A stretch of DNA of 64,000 nt from Streptomyces ortus (GCF_026341275.1 NZ_JAIFZO010000001.1:77910-141909), one strand, 5' to 3'. Positions 1 through 8,659 are shown, numbered from the stretch's first letter. A program made the numbers and translations. Notes: generated by a model from the letters alone, not told the origin.

Positions 1-294
1 AGCCTCGCGGCCATGACCCACCTCGCGGCGGCCACCCCACGCCTCACCTACGCCTGTGACACGCACACACCCTGGAAGCAGCCGGACGAGGACGTCGTCG
101 ACACCGGGGTCCTGAAGTTCACCGACGGCCGCGTCACCGTCCCGACGGCACCCGGCCTGGGCGTGGAACTGGACCGGGACGCGCTCGCCCGACTCCACCG
201 GCAGTACCTCGACTGCGGACTGCGCGACCGCGACGACACCGGCTACATGCGCACCGTGGACCCGTCCTTCTCGACCAAGACCCCCCGGTGGTGA
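1..294 (+). CDS. Glucarate dehydratase-like enolase-superfamily protein, C-terminal end (5'-truncated by the window)
   Basis: The frame is open from base 1 and ends in TGA at 292-294, so the start lies outside the window. The visible tail carries a stretch reading LKFTDGRVTVPTAPGLGVELD-like, which is typical of the C-terminus of D-glucarate/galactarate dehydratases, where the last barrel strand is followed by a Pro-Gly-Leu-Gly turn. These enzymes convert D-glucarate to 5-dehydro-4-deoxyglucarate in the cytosol. The assignment is supported by the 5-dehydro-4-deoxyglucarate dehydratase 1 kb downstream on the same strand, the next enzyme of that pathway. The catalytic residues are not in view, so another mandelate-racemase-type dehydratase is possible. 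Confidence 0.7.
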   Translation, partial: SLAAMTHLAAATPRLTYACDTHTPWKQPDEDVVDTGVLKFTDGRVTVPTAPGLGVELDRDALARLHRQYLDCGLRDRDDTGYMRTVDPSFSTKTPRW

Positions 295-301
295 CCCGAC
301 C

Positions 302-1288
302 GTGCACATCATGCTCAACCACCGCATCCTGAGCCGCTTCCACGAACCGCTCCAGGCCCGTGCGCAGGGCCCGCACACCTGGCTCGAAGTCTTCGACTGG
401 GCCCCGGAACGGATCTCCGAGGCCATCCCCGGCGCCGAGGTGTTCGTCGGTTCGCGGCTGTCCGCCGAGGACGCCCGGCGCGCCGAACGGCTCCGCCTCG
501 TCCATGTCGTCGGCGCCGGGTACGACGGCATCCCACTGGACGCGCTCGGCCCGCAGGTGTCGGTCACCACCACGCACCACCACGGCCGCTCCATCGCCGA
601 GCACGTGCTCATGTCCGTCATGATGCTGTCCCGCGACGTCCTGGGCGCCGACCGCGCACTGCGGGCGGGACAATGGCGCAACGTGGCCGTCGACCCCCGA
701 CTCCCGTTCGGGACGACGCTGGAGGGACGCCGGATCGGCATCATCGGCTTCGGCGAGACCGGCACCGAGGTCGCCCGCCTCTTCCAGGCGGTCGGCATGC
801 GGGTGCGGGCCGTGCGGCGCGACCCCTCCGCACCGGTCCCCGCCGATCTGCGAACCGACTGGATCGGCGGCGACGAGCGGCTGCCCGACCTGCTGGCCGA
901 CTCCGACGTCGTCGTGGTCACCGTTCCCCTCGGCCCCGCCACCCGCGGCCTGATCGGCCCCGCCGAACTGGCGGCCATGGGACCCGGCACCCTGCTGGTC
1001 AACGTGGCCCGCGGTCCGGTCGTCCAGGAGGACGCGCTCTACGAGGCCCTCGACACCGGCGTCATCGCCGGGGCCGCGCTGGACGTGTGGTGGTCGGGTC
1101 CGCCGCAGGCGCCGAGCCGGCTGCCGTTCCACGACCTGCCCAACGTGCTCATGACCCCGCACCACTCGGGCCACACCACCGACACCTTCGCCGCCCGCGC
1201 GGTGGAGATCGCCGACAACATCAACCGCCTGCAGCAGGGCCGCCCGCTCATCAACGTGGTGCGCGCGGGCGCCGCCACGGCCGGCTGA
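302..1288 (+). CDS. D-2-hydroxyacid dehydrogenase (NAD-binding, phosphoglycerate dehydrogenase family)
   Basis: A 328-residue protein starting at GTG 302, seven bases after the stop of the preceding gene, so the two are probably cotranscribed. The Rossmann nucleotide-binding motif GFGETG lies near residue 150. The family active-site signatures follow: an NVARGPVV segment (Arg) and a TPHHSGHT segment with the catalytic His near residue 285. The family reduces 2-keto acids or oxidises D-2-hydroxyacids with NAD(P). Placed between glucarate dehydratase and KdgD, it probably acts on a sugar-acid intermediate, but its substrate cannot be read from sequence. Length is normal for the family. Confidence 0.85.
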   Translation: MHIMLNHRILSRFHEPLQARAQGPHTWLEVFDWAPERISEAIPGAEVFVGSRLSAEDARRAERLRLVHVVGAGYDGIPLDALGPQVSVTTTHHHGRSIAEHVLMSVMMLSRDVLGADRALRAGQWRNVAVDPRLPFGTTLEGRRIGIIGFGETGTEVARLFQAVGMRVRAVRRDPSAPVPADLRTDWIGGDERLPDLLADSDVVVVTVPLGPATRGLIGPAELAAMGPGTLLVNVARGPVVQEDALYEALDTGVIAGAALDVWWSGPPQAPSRLPFHDLPNVLMTPHHSGHTTDTFAARAVEIADNINRLQQGRPLINVVRAGAATAG

Positions 1289-1351
1289 CCCGGCGCCCGC
1301 GCCCCCTCACCCCACCTTCTCGCCCCACTGCCCCAGGAGTTGAAGACCCCC

Positions 1352-2263
1352 ATGCTCGAAGGCGTCCTCTTTTTCCCCGTCACCCCCTTCACCGATGCCG
1401 GCGAGGTCGACCTGGCCGCCCTGCACCAGCACGTGGCGGCGGGCGCCGACGCCGGCCCCGGCGGCGTGTTCGTCGCCTGTGGCACCGGCGAGTTCCACGC
1501 CCTGGACGTCGAGGAGTTCACCGCGGTCGTCCGGACCGCCGTCGACGCCGTGGCCGGACGGGTCCCGGTGTACGCCGGGGCGGGAGGCGCGCTCGGGCTG
1601 GCCCGCCGCTTCGCCCGCGCCGCCGTCGAGGCCGGTGCGGACGGCCTGCTGCTGATGCCCCCCTACCTGGTGGACTCGCCCGCCGCGGGCCTGGTCGCGT
1701 ACGTCCGCGCGGTCGCCGAGGAGACCTCCCTGCCGGTGATCGTCTACAACCGGGGCAACGCGCGCTTCGACGAGCACACGGCGTCGGCAGTGGCCCAACT
1801 GCCCACGGTCACGGGCTTCAAGGACGGCACCGGCGACCTCGACCTCGTCGCCCGGATCATTCCGGCCGTACGTGAGTCGCTCAGCGCGTCCGGCAAGGAG
1901 TTCCAGTTCTTCAACGGGATGCCCACCGCCGAGGCGAGCCAGCCGGCCTACCGCGCCCTGGGCGTGAAGCTGTACTCCTCGGCCGCGTTCGCCTTCGCCC
2001 CCGACATCTCCCTCGCCTTCCACCGCGCGGTGGAGGAGGACGACACCCAGCGGGTCGACGCGCTGCAGCGGGCCTTCTTCCACCCCCTCGTCAGGCTCCG
2101 TCAGCGGGTCCCCGGCTACGCGGTGGCCCTGGTGAAGGCGGGGGTGACTCTGGAGGGCAGCAAGGCGGGGCCGGTCCGCCCGCCCCTGACCTCCCTCGGC
2201 GCGGCGGAGATCGAGGAGTTGGCGGCCATCATCGCCGAGGGACGCGCCGTGCTCGCCTCCTGA
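1352..2263 (+). CDS. kdgD: 5-dehydro-4-deoxyglucarate dehydratase (DHDPS/NAL aldolase family)
   Basis: A 303-residue (beta/alpha)8 barrel protein. I chose ATG 1352 because an AGGAG lies about 12 bases upstream; the TTG at 1340 sits directly on that site. The N-terminal GVLFFPVTPF segment is characteristic of 5-dehydro-4-deoxyglucarate dehydratases. The Schiff-base lysine is K157 in GFKDGTGD, and the family Tyr lies in the VYNRGN segment. The enzyme dehydrates and decarboxylates 5-dehydro-4-deoxyglucarate to 2,5-dioxopentanoate (alpha-ketoglutarate semialdehyde), feeding glucarate carbon into the TCA cycle. It is the third gene of the left-edge sugar-acid group and not part of the antibiotic cluster. 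Confidence 0.85.
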   Translation: MLEGVLFFPVTPFTDAGEVDLAALHQHVAAGADAGPGGVFVACGTGEFHALDVEEFTAVVRTAVDAVAGRVPVYAGAGGALGLARRFARAAVEAGADGLLLMPPYLVDSPAAGLVAYVRAVAEETSLPVIVYNRGNARFDEHTASAVAQLPTVTGFKDGTGDLDLVARIIPAVRESLSASGKEFQFFNGMPTAEASQPAYRALGVKLYSSAAFAFAPDISLAFHRAVEEDDTQRVDALQRAFFHPLVRLRQRVPGYAVALVKAGVTLEGSKAGPVRPPLTSLGAAEIEELAAIIAEGRAVLAS

Positions 2264-2321
2264 GCACGAGACGTCCGTACGGGAAGTCCATGCGGTACGC
2301 CGCTGCCTCTGGCGTCTCTCA

Positions 2322-2339
2322 AGTAAGGCATGCCTAACA
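2322..2339. promoter_or_regulatory. Iron box (DmdR1/IdeR-type operator)
   Basis: The palindromic core TAAGGCATGCCTAA lies about 60 bases upstream of the flavoprotein start. It resembles the actinobacterial DtxR-family iron box (consensus TTAGGTTAGGCTNACCTAA). A second box lies upstream of the siderophore uptake genes at 3075-3092. Confidence 0.6.
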
Positions 2340-2393
2340 ACGTCGGATAATGTTCTGCGTGCAACTACTTGTACCCGCCGGACGCACGTATGT

Positions 2394-2978
2394 TTGGAGT
2401 CGGCCTTGCCGTACACGATCGACACCGCTGGACAGGGCCCGGACGCCGTCACCGGGAACGACGAGGAAGGCTGGGTCGAACTGGGGTCGAGCGCCGAGCT
2501 GCGCGAGCTGCTCGGCGAACCCTGGCCCATCGTGATCGAGAAGGTCCACGACCGGCTCGCCGACCAGGACCGGGACATCATCGCCCGCTCGCCGTTCTGT
2601 CTGCTGGCCACCTCCGACTCGCACGGCAACTGCGACGTCTCCCCGCGCGGCGACACCGCGGGCTTCACGCATGTCATCGACTCCGGCACGCTCGCCCTGC
2701 CCGACCGGCCGGGGAACCGGCGGGGCGACAGCTTCCACAACATCCTCGACAACCCGCACGCCGGTCTGCTCTACCTGATACCCGGCAGCAAAGAGGTGCT
2801 GCGGGTCAACGGCCGCGCCCGCATCCTCACCGACGCCCCGTTCTTCGACGCCATGACCGTGAAGGGTCAGCGCCCCGCGTTGGCCCTGGTCCTGGACATC
2901 GAGGAGATCTACCTGCACTGCCCGGCGTCGCTGCGGCGCTCGGGAGTGTGGAACCCGGAGTCGTGGCCCACCCACTGA
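2394..2978 (+). CDS. FMN-dependent pyridoxamine-phosphate-oxidase-fold protein (MSMEG_1061-like)
   Basis: About 194 residues from TTG 2394 (TTG 2406 is an alternative); no strong ribosome binding site is visible, so the start is uncertain. The central part, from about residue 60, reads FCLLATSDSHGNCDVSPRGD, typical of small split-barrel flavoproteins that bind FMN or F420. The SRR.GVWNPESW-like C-terminus is also typical of this subgroup. Such proteins reduce or oxidise small molecules; the substrate is unknown. The upstream iron box and the neighbouring siderophore transporter suggest iron-regulated expression, possibly for ferric-siderophore reduction. That role is inference. Confidence 0.7.
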   Translation: MESALPYTIDTAGQGPDAVTGNDEEGWVELGSSAELRELLGEPWPIVIEKVHDRLADQDRDIIARSPFCLLATSDSHGNCDVSPRGDTAGFTHVIDSGTLALPDRPGNRRGDSFHNILDNPHAGLLYLIPGSKEVLRVNGRARILTDAPFFDAMTVKGQRPALALVLDIEEIYLHCPASLRRSGVWNPESWPTH

Positions 2979-3074
2979 CCGGCTGACCGGCCGACTGACC
3001 GGCCGACTGGCGGTCCGGCCGGTCGGCCGCGCACCGCTCGAACCCCCGTGCGGACACCCCCCGCCCAGCAAAAA

Positions 3075-3092
3075 TAAGGGTAGGCTAACCTT
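3075..3092. promoter_or_regulatory. Iron box upstream of the siderophore ABC operon
   Basis: The sequence TAAGGGTAGGCTAACCTT matches the actinobacterial iron box and ends only 6-7 bases before the GTG start of the ATPase gene. This proximity implies the box overlaps the promoter or the very start of the transcript, as expected for DmdR1/IdeR repression under iron-replete conditions. Confidence 0.75.
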
Positions 3093-3098
3093 CGTCAG

Positions 3099-3977
3099 GT
3101 GAGATCTGGTGAAGAAACAGCCGACACCCCGCGTCTTCGCGGTCACCAACTGTCGGCCACGAGCGTGACCGTCGCGTACGACGGCGTCGCCGTCGTGCAC
3201 GACGCGGCGGTCGCCCTGCGGCCCGGCGAGGTGACCGTCCTGGTCGGCCCCAACGGCAGCGGCAAGTCGACGCTCCTGCGGACGATCGCCCGTCTCCAGC
3301 GGGCCCGCCACGCCACGCTCAGGATCGACACCGAGACCGACGGCCTCGCCCTGAGCGCCCGTGAGTTCTCACGGCACGTCGCCCTGCTGACCCAGGGCCG
3401 CCCCACCCCCAGCGGACTGACCGTGCGGGACGTCGTCGAGTTCGGCCGCTACCCCTACCGGGGCCGCTTCGGCCGCCCCGACCCGGACGCCTCCGCCGCG
3501 ATCGACCGCGCGCTCGCTCTGACCGGCGTCACGGACCTCGCCGAACGCGGCGCCGACCACCTCTCCGGCGGCCAGCTGCAGCGGGTGTGGCTCGCCAGTT
3601 GCCTCGCCCAGGAGACCGGCGTGCTGCTGCTCGACGAGCCGACGACCTACCTCGACCTGCGCTACCAGATCGAACTCCTCGACCTCATCCGCGACCTGGC
3701 GGACGACCACGGCATCGCCGTCGGAGTCGTCCTGCACGACCTCGACCAGGCGGCGGCCATCGCCGACCGGATCACCCTGCTCGAAGCGGGCCGCATCGTC
3801 GCCGACGGCCCGCCCGAGGACGTCCTCACCCCGGAACGCCTCACCGACGTCTACGGCATCCGCATCGACGTCGACCACGACCCCCTCACCGGCCGGTTGC
3901 GCACCCGCCCGATCGGCCGTCACCACACCCGGCACACCCGCAGCACTCGAACCGAAAGGCTCGGCACCACCTCATGA
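3099..3977 (+). CDS. Ferric-siderophore ABC transporter ATP-binding protein (FecE/FepC type)
   Basis: A 292-residue cytoplasmic ATPase. Walker A GPNGSGKST is near residue 50, the signature LSGGQLQRV near 153, and Walker B LLLLDEPTTYLD near 175. The switch histidine is in the VLHDLDQA segment. The GTG 3099 start lies directly after the iron box, and the next gene begins at 3974, overlapping this stop by ATGA. Ending about 25 residues past the usual FepC length, the protein has a His/Arg/Thr-rich tail of no known function. With the substrate-binding lipoprotein and fused permease downstream it forms a complete iron-siderophore importer. Confidence 0.88.
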   Translation: MRSGEETADTPRLRGHQLSATSVTVAYDGVAVVHDAAVALRPGEVTVLVGPNGSGKSTLLRTIARLQRARHATLRIDTETDGLALSAREFSRHVALLTQGRPTPSGLTVRDVVEFGRYPYRGRFGRPDPDASAAIDRALALTGVTDLAERGADHLSGGQLQRVWLASCLAQETGVLLLDEPTTYLDLRYQIELLDLIRDLADDHGIAVGVVLHDLDQAAAIADRITLLEAGRIVADGPPEDVLTPERLTDVYGIRIDVDHDPLTGRLRTRPIGRHHTRHTRSTRTERLGTTS

Positions 3978-4954
3978 GACGCCTCCTCCTCACCGCGGCC
4001 GCCACCACCGCCGCGGCGCTCACCCTCGCCGCCTGCGGCAGCACCGAGCCCGCCGCCGACAAGACCGAGAAGACGTCCGAGGCCATCACCCTCACCGACG
4101 GCGGCGGCAAGAAGCTCAAGCTCGACGGCCCGGCCACCAAGGTCGTCGCCACCGAGTGGAACGAGGTCGAGAACCTCATCACGCTCGGCGTCGACCCCGT
4201 CGGCGTCTCCGACGTCAAGGGCTACAACACCTGGGACTCCGCCGTCCCGCTGAAGAACGACCCGAAGGACATCGGCACGCGCGGCGAGCCCAGCATGGAC
4301 ACCGTCGCCGCCCTCGCGCCCGACCTCATCCTGGCCTCCTCGGACCTGGCGCCCGCGGCCGTGAAGCAACTGCGCAAGGTCGCCCCGGTGCTGGAGATCA
4401 AGTCGGCCGACGGCTCCGACCAGATCGGGCAGATGCTGGAGAACCTCGACCTGATCGCCAAGGCCACCGGCACCACCGACAAGGCCGAGACGGCGCGCAA
4501 GGACTTCGAAGCCAAGATCACCGAGGGGAAGAAGGCCCTCGCCGACGCCGACCTCACGGGCACGGACATCGCCTTCGCCGACGGCTACGTCACCTCCAAC
4601 CAGGTCACCCTGCGCCCGTACACGGACGGTTCCCTCATCGGATCCGTCAACAAGCGCCTGGGCCTGAAGAACGCGTGGAAGGTCAAGGGCGACGCGGCCT
4701 ACGGTCTCGGGTCCACGGACGTCGAAGGACTCACCGAACTGCCGAAGGGCACGCAGTTCGCCTACATCGGCAACGACGGCGACAAGAGCGCCACCCCGTT
4801 CACCGGCGTGCTCGCGAAGAACGCCGTGTGGAAGTCCCTGCCGTTCGTGAAGGCCGGTGACGTGCACCGCCTGGACGACGGCATCTGGATGTTCGGCGGC
4901 CCCGGGTCGATGTCGGCGTACATCGACGCCCTCGTCGCCGCGCTGACGAAGTAG
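3974..4954 (+). CDS. Iron-siderophore-binding lipoprotein of an ABC importer
   Basis: A 326-residue secreted lipoprotein. It starts MRRLLLTAAATTAAALTLAAC, a short basic N-region, a hydrophobic stretch and the lipobox LAAC with Cys near residue 21. The mature part has the class III (FepB/FhuD-type) binding-protein layout, with KVVATEWNEVENLITLGV near residue 60 and an APDLILAS segment near 117. It captures a ferric siderophore outside the membrane and delivers it to the permease at 5031. Translation is coupled to the ATPase gene by a four-base overlap. The siderophore cannot be named from sequence. Confidence 0.87.
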   Translation: MRRLLLTAAATTAAALTLAACGSTEPAADKTEKTSEAITLTDGGGKKLKLDGPATKVVATEWNEVENLITLGVDPVGVSDVKGYNTWDSAVPLKNDPKDIGTRGEPSMDTVAALAPDLILASSDLAPAAVKQLRKVAPVLEIKSADGSDQIGQMLENLDLIAKATGTTDKAETARKDFEAKITEGKKALADADLTGTDIAFADGYVTSNQVTLRPYTDGSLIGSVNKRLGLKNAWKVKGDAAYGLGSTDVEGLTELPKGTQFAYIGNDGDKSATPFTGVLAKNAVWKSLPFVKAGDVHRLDDGIWMFGGPGSMSAYIDALVAALTK

Positions 4955-5030
4955 CGCCAGAAGACGAAGCAGCGCCAGAAGACGGAACAGCGCCGGACAC
5001 AGAAGTCGGCGAAACAGAAGCAACGGAGCC

Positions 5031-7097
5031 ATGGCCGTCAACGCAACCTCCCCCGTCACCCGCCCGTCGACGGCCGCGTCCCGGGCGGGCGCGACCGCGG
5101 TGACGGCCGCGCTCGTCCTCCTGGTCGTGGCCCTCGGGGTCGTCGACATCACCCAGGGCACCGCCGACGTCGGACCGGCCGAGGTGTTCAGGGCCCTGAC
5201 CGGGCAGGGCGAGGGGGCCGACACGTCCGTCGTGATCGCCTCCCGGCTGCCGCGGATGGCCGCCGGCATCCTGGTCGGCGTCGTCCTCGGCGTGGCGGGC
5301 GCCGTACTGCAGGCCGTCAGCCGCAACGTCCTCGCCTCACCCGACACCCTCGCGGTGAACGCCGGTTCGTATCTGGCGCTCGGCCTGGTCGGCGCCACCG
5401 GCGTCTCGCTGCCGCTGCTCGCCTCGTCCTCGGTCGCCTTCGTCGGCGGACTCCTCGCCGCGGCCGTCGTCCTCGCCCTGTCCGGCCTCGGCACCGGCAC
5501 CGTACGGCTGGTCCTCGCGGGCACCGCGCTGGCCCTGGGCCTCAACTCCGTGACGCAGGGCCTGCTCCTGCTGTTCCCGGAGCAGACCGAGGGCCTCTAC
5601 CAGTGGAACCAGGGCAGCATCAGCCAGAACGGCTTCGACGGCGTCCTGCAGATGCTGCCCGTCGTCCTGGCCGGGATCGTCGGGCTGCTGCTGGTCGCAC
5701 GCCGCGTGGACGCCCTCGCCCTCGGCGACGACGCCGCACGCGGCCTCGGCGTCCCGGTCCGCGCCACCCGCGTCACCGTGGTCGTCCTCGCGTCGCTGCT
5801 GTCCGCGGCGGCCGTCACCCTCGCCGGTCCCATCGGCTTCGTCGGCCTGTGCGCGCCGGCCCTGGTGCGTCCGCTCGCCCGCAGACTCAAGGGCTTCGCC
5901 CGCGCCCGTACGACCCTGCCCGTGGCGGGACTCGTGGGCGCGGCGCTGGTCCTCGGGTCGGACGTGCTGCTGCGGGCCCTCGTCCCCTCGGACCGGGCGG
6001 TCGCCGTGCCCACCGGCGTCGTCACCAGTCTGGTCGGAGCCGTCTTCCTGGTGGCGATGGCCCTGCGACTGCGGGACACCTCCTCGGCCGAGGCCCCGGA
6101 CCGGATACGTATCCCCAGCCGGACCGCGTTCCTGGTGACACTGGCCGGGCTCGTCGCCGTCGTCGTCGGTGTCGCGATCGCCGGCGCCCTGCTCGGCGAC
6201 AGCAAACTCCTGCTCGGCGACCTCACGAACTGGGCGCAGGGCCGGGCCGGCCGAGCCGTGTCCTTCGTCCTCGAAACCCGCGTCCCCCGCGTGCTCGCGG
6301 CCCTGTGCGCGGGTGCGGCGCTCGCCCTGGCCGGCACGCTCGTCCAGGCCGTCACCCGCAACCCGCTCGCGGAGCCGGGCGTCCTGGGCGTCTCCGGCGG
6401 CGCCGCGCTGGGCGCCGTACTCCTCGTCACCACCGCGCCCGTCGCCGGTACGTGGGCGGTGGCCGGTGCCGCGTTCGCGGGCGCCGCGCTGACCTCCGTC
6501 CTCGTCTTCGGACTCGCCGCCAAGGGCGGCTACCAGCAGAACAGACTGGTCCTCGTCGGCATCGGCGTCGCCGCCGGTACCGCGGCGCTGATCAGTCTGC
6601 TGATCGTGCTCACGGATCCGTTCAACGCCACGAAGGCGCTGACCTGGCTGTCCGGTTCGACGTACGGCCGGACCATGCCGGACGTGCTGCCCGTCGCCCT
6701 CGTGCTGGTCCTCGGCCTGGTCGTCGCCTTCGCCCGGCGCACCGAACTGGACCTCGTCTCCCTCGACGAGGACACCCCGCGCCTCCTGGGGCTGCCGCTG
6801 TCCCGGGCCAGGCTCGGCTTCCTGGTGGTGAGCGTCCTGCTCAGCGCGACCGCCGTCGCCTCGGCCGGCACCATCGGTTTCGTGGGCCTGGTGGCACCGC
6901 ACGCGGCCCGCGCCCTGGTCGGCCGACGGCATGTGCGGGTGGTGCCGGTGGCCGTCCTGCTGGGCGCCGCACTCGTCTGCACGGCCGACCTCCTCGGCCG
7001 CACGGTCATCGCCCCCGCCCAACTGGGCGCGGGCCTGATGACGGCCGTGATCGGCACGCCGTACTTCCTGTACCTGCTGGTACGCAGCCGCCGGTGA
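5031..7097 (+). CDS. Fused double FecCD permease of the siderophore ABC importer (FhuB-like)
   Basis: A 688-residue membrane protein in which two FecCD permease halves are joined in one chain (about 1-345 and 350-688), as in E. coli FhuB. Each half has many hydrophobic helices and its own conserved loops: a GAVLQAVSRNVLASPDTLAVNAG-type and a GTLVQAVTRNPLAEPGVLGVSGG-type coupling region, and two GFVGL(C/V)AP motifs. Most FecCD permeases are separate subunits that dimerise; the fusion removes the need for a second permease gene. It follows the lipoprotein gene by 76 bases, with ACGGAG ahead of ATG 5031. Confidence 0.9.
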   Translation: MAVNATSPVTRPSTAASRAGATAVTAALVLLVVALGVVDITQGTADVGPAEVFRALTGQGEGADTSVVIASRLPRMAAGILVGVVLGVAGAVLQAVSRNVLASPDTLAVNAGSYLALGLVGATGVSLPLLASSSVAFVGGLLAAAVVLALSGLGTGTVRLVLAGTALALGLNSVTQGLLLLFPEQTEGLYQWNQGSISQNGFDGVLQMLPVVLAGIVGLLLVARRVDALALGDDAARGLGVPVRATRVTVVVLASLLSAAAVTLAGPIGFVGLCAPALVRPLARRLKGFARARTTLPVAGLVGAALVLGSDVLLRALVPSDRAVAVPTGVVTSLVGAVFLVAMALRLRDTSSAEAPDRIRIPSRTAFLVTLAGLVAVVVGVAIAGALLGDSKLLLGDLTNWAQGRAGRAVSFVLETRVPRVLAALCAGAALALAGTLVQAVTRNPLAEPGVLGVSGGAALGAVLLVTTAPVAGTWAVAGAAFAGAALTSVLVFGLAAKGGYQQNRLVLVGIGVAAGTAALISLLIVLTDPFNATKALTWLSGSTYGRTMPDVLPVALVLVLGLVVAFARRTELDLVSLDEDTPRLLGLPLSRARLGFLVVSVLLSATAVASAGTIGFVGLVAPHAARALVGRRHVRVVPVAVLLGAALVCTADLLGRTVIAPAQLGAGLMTAVIGTPYFLYLLVRSRR

Positions 7098-7182
7098 GCC
7101 CGGTGAGCCCGGTGAGCCCGGTGAGCCCGGTGAGCCCGGGAGTCCGGTGAGCCCGATGAGCCCGATGAGCCCGGGAGTCTGG
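7096..7182 (+). repeat. Short tandem repeat (9-bp unit GTGAGCCCG and variants)
   Basis: The 105-base gap between the convergent permease and enoyl-CoA hydratase genes is filled by about eight copies of a GTGAGCCCG-type unit, with variants ATGAGCCCG and GGAGTCCG. There are no unique spacers, so it is not a CRISPR. No gene is visible in it. Confidence 0.85.
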
Positions 7183-7202
7183 TGGCCCCGTGAGTGCGCG
7201 GC

Positions 7203-8006
7203 TCAGCGGGCCCGCCACCGCGGTTCGCGCTTCTCGGCGAAGGCGCGAGGGCCTTCGACCGCGTCACTGCTGTGCATCCGCCGCTCCTCCCACGGGTACC
7301 GGGCGGTGAACGCGGCCTCCAGAGGCAGGGCGGCCGACTTGGTCGCGGCCTCCTTGACGGCGCGGACCGCCAGGGGCGCGCAGCGCACGATGTCCGCCAC
7401 CCACGCCTCGGTGGAGTCGTCGAGGTCACCGGACGCCACGACCTCGTTGACGAGACCGAGTTCGTAGGCGCGCTGTGCGGTCATCGGCCGCCCGGTCAGC
7501 AGATGCCCCATCGCCGTCTTCCACGGCAGCTGACGGCTCAGCCGGAACACTCCGCCGGCCCCCGCGACCAGCCCGAGCCTGGCCTCCGGCAGGGCGAAGG
7601 TCGCGTCGTGCGAGGCGACGACGACATCACAGGCCAGGGCGAGCTCGAACCCGCCGCCCAAGGCGTAGCCGCGTACCTTGGCGACGACCGGTTTGGCCAG
7701 ATCGAACCGTTCGGTCAGCCGCGGCCAGCCGGGCTTCCCCCGGCTGCCGAACGTGGAGGGAGCGGCCTGTCCCTCCCGCTCCCGGCGCGCCAGTTCCTTC
7801 AGGTCCTGTCCGACGGAGAACGCGCGGGTCCCGGCGCCGGAGAGCACGGCGACCCACAGGTCGTCGTCGCCCTCGAAGTCGTCCCAGATCTCCGCCAGTT
7901 CCTCGTGCATACGGAGGTCCATCGCGTTGAGGACCTCGGGCCTGTCGAGCGTGATCCGGGCGACGTGGGCGCTCTTGTCGTAGCGCACTCTTGAACGCTC
8001 AGCCAT
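7203..8006 (-). CDS. dpgD: Enoyl-CoA hydratase/isomerase, probable DpgD of the dihydroxyphenylglycine pathway
   Basis: A 267-residue crotonase-fold protein from ATG at 8006. The substrate-binding segment [19 protein letters not shown] is near residue 20, one oxyanion-hole segment is [11 protein letters not shown] near 63, and the second is [15 protein letters not shown] near 112. The N-terminal wording resembles glycopeptide-cluster DpgD, which helps DpgA and DpgB convert the malonyl-CoA-derived polyketide to 3,5-dihydroxyphenylacetyl-CoA. In glycopeptide clusters dpgD usually sits beside dpgABC; here dpgABC is 47 kb away, so this could also be an ordinary fatty-acid hydratase. The lipoprotein gene 21 bases upstream and the StrR-type operator at 8485-8513 place it in the cluster regulon. 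Confidence 0.65.
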   Translation of the reverse strand: MAERSRVRYDKSAHVARITLDRPEVLNAMDLRMHEELAEIWDDFEGDDDLWVAVLSGAGTRAFSVGQDLKELARREREGQAAPSTFGSRGKPGWPRLTERFDLAKPVVAKVRGYALGGGFELALACDVVVASHDATFALPEARLGLVAGAGGVFRLSRQLPWKTAMGHLLTGRPMTAQRAYELGLVNEVVASGDLDDSTEAWVADIVRCAPLAVRAVKEAATKSAALPLEAAFTARYPWEERRMHSSDAVEGPRAFAEKREPRWRAR

Positions 8007-8027
8007 GCGGGGGACCTTGACCTGCCT

Positions 8028-8273
8028 CTACGACGGAGTCGGGCTGCCTTCGGGCGGAGTCGGGCTGGTCGGGGGACTGGGGCTGCTCGGCGACGAGGTC
8101 GGGCTGCCTGAAGGACTGCCTGAGGGACTGTCCGAGGGGCTGTCCCGCGGAGGGGCCTGTTCCTTGTCGTTGTGGCCACAGGCGGCCAGCGCGCCCGCCA
8201 GGCTCGCGGTCCCCAGCCCTGCCACGAAGGTACGGCGGGACATCGCTCCCGCCGTACCGGACGTCCTGGCCAT
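8028..8273 (-). CDS. Small Ser/Pro-rich lipoprotein with Tat-like signal
   Basis: An 81-residue predicted protein from ATG 8273 (a second possible start lies at the MSRRTF methionine). Arg-Arg in SRRTF is followed by a hydrophobic stretch and the lipobox LAAC, so lipidation at the cell surface is expected. The mature part is only about 45 residues of low-complexity Ser-Pro-Thr repeat and ends 21 bases before dpgD. It may be a remnant: many Tat lipoproteins with this start are far longer. No function can be assigned. It is first in a minus-strand unit with dpgD, divergent from the Dap gene across a StrR-type box. Confidence 0.5.
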   Translation of the reverse strand: MARTSGTAGAMSRRTFVAGLGTASLAGALAACGHNDKEQAPPRDSPSDSPSGSPSGSPTSSPSSPSPPTSPTPPEGSPTPS

Positions 8274-8484
8274 GCGTCACTTCCTGTCGCCTCGTCCCGT
8301 ACCGGCCGACGGGGCACCGCCGACCGGAGCGTGAGAACACGCTTTCGCCCACCGTGTGACAGCCGCGGGAGGTGACACCCGAGTCCTACGGCACTCCACG
8401 GCCCGCGTCATCGTCACGACGCCGACGACGGCGTGTCAAGCGCCCCGCGATCCACCCGGCCGGACGCGGCGGCGAGCAGCGACT

Positions 8485-8513
8485 GTTCAACCCGCGCGAG
8501 GCCGCAGTTGAAC
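8485..8513. promoter_or_regulatory. StrR-type operator (GTTCAACCC-N11-CAGTTGAAC)
   Basis: A 29-base near-palindrome with an 11-base spacer, matching the StrR-family consensus GTTCRACTG-N11-CRGTYGAAC. It lies in the 378-base divergent gap between the lipoprotein-dpgD unit (minus) and the diaminopropionate gene (plus), so it could activate both. The rest of the gap shows no gene except the short leader frame at 8612. Confidence 0.8.
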
Positions 8514-8611
8514 GACCGGCCGGGTGGACACACCATTGATCGCCCGTGTGACGTCGGGTCATAGTGCTGCGGCAAGGACCCCTTTCCCGTGCCCGTGCCG
8601 GAGGTACTCCC

Positions 8612-8659
8612 GTGGCAGTGCGAGACATCGCGTACACCGAGCGGCACTTCCATGCTTGA
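8612..8659 (+). CDS. Possible 15-codon leader peptide overlapping the start of the SbnB/VioK-like gene
   Basis: GGAGG stands about 7 bases before GTG 8612, a better ribosome binding site than any before ATG 8652. The frame gives MAVRDIAYTERHFHA and stops with the TGA that overlaps the next start (cATGCTTGA). It may couple translation to the downstream gene. Alternatively it is the true N-terminus of that gene, broken by an indel like those seen elsewhere in this window. Confidence 0.25.
   Translation: MAVRDIAYTERHFHA

Noticed and set aside
5337..7022. 561-residue minus-strand open frame opposite the siderophore permease
   Set aside because: The plus-strand protein has clear FecCD motifs and membrane helices; the antisense frame is Gly/Asp/Gln/Arg-rich noise typical of high-GC DNA.
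7096..7190. Possible CRISPR-like array
   Set aside because: The repeat unit is 9 bases with no spacers and no cas genes nearby.
7194..7994. Plus-strand open frame opposite the enoyl-CoA hydratase
   Set aside because: The minus strand encodes a complete crotonase-fold protein; the plus frame has no recognisable domain.
7203..8006. Calling this gene a generic fatty-acid enoyl-CoA hydratase
   Set aside because: N-terminal wording resembles DpgD and a StrR-type operator lies upstream, so DpgD is preferred, though not proven.
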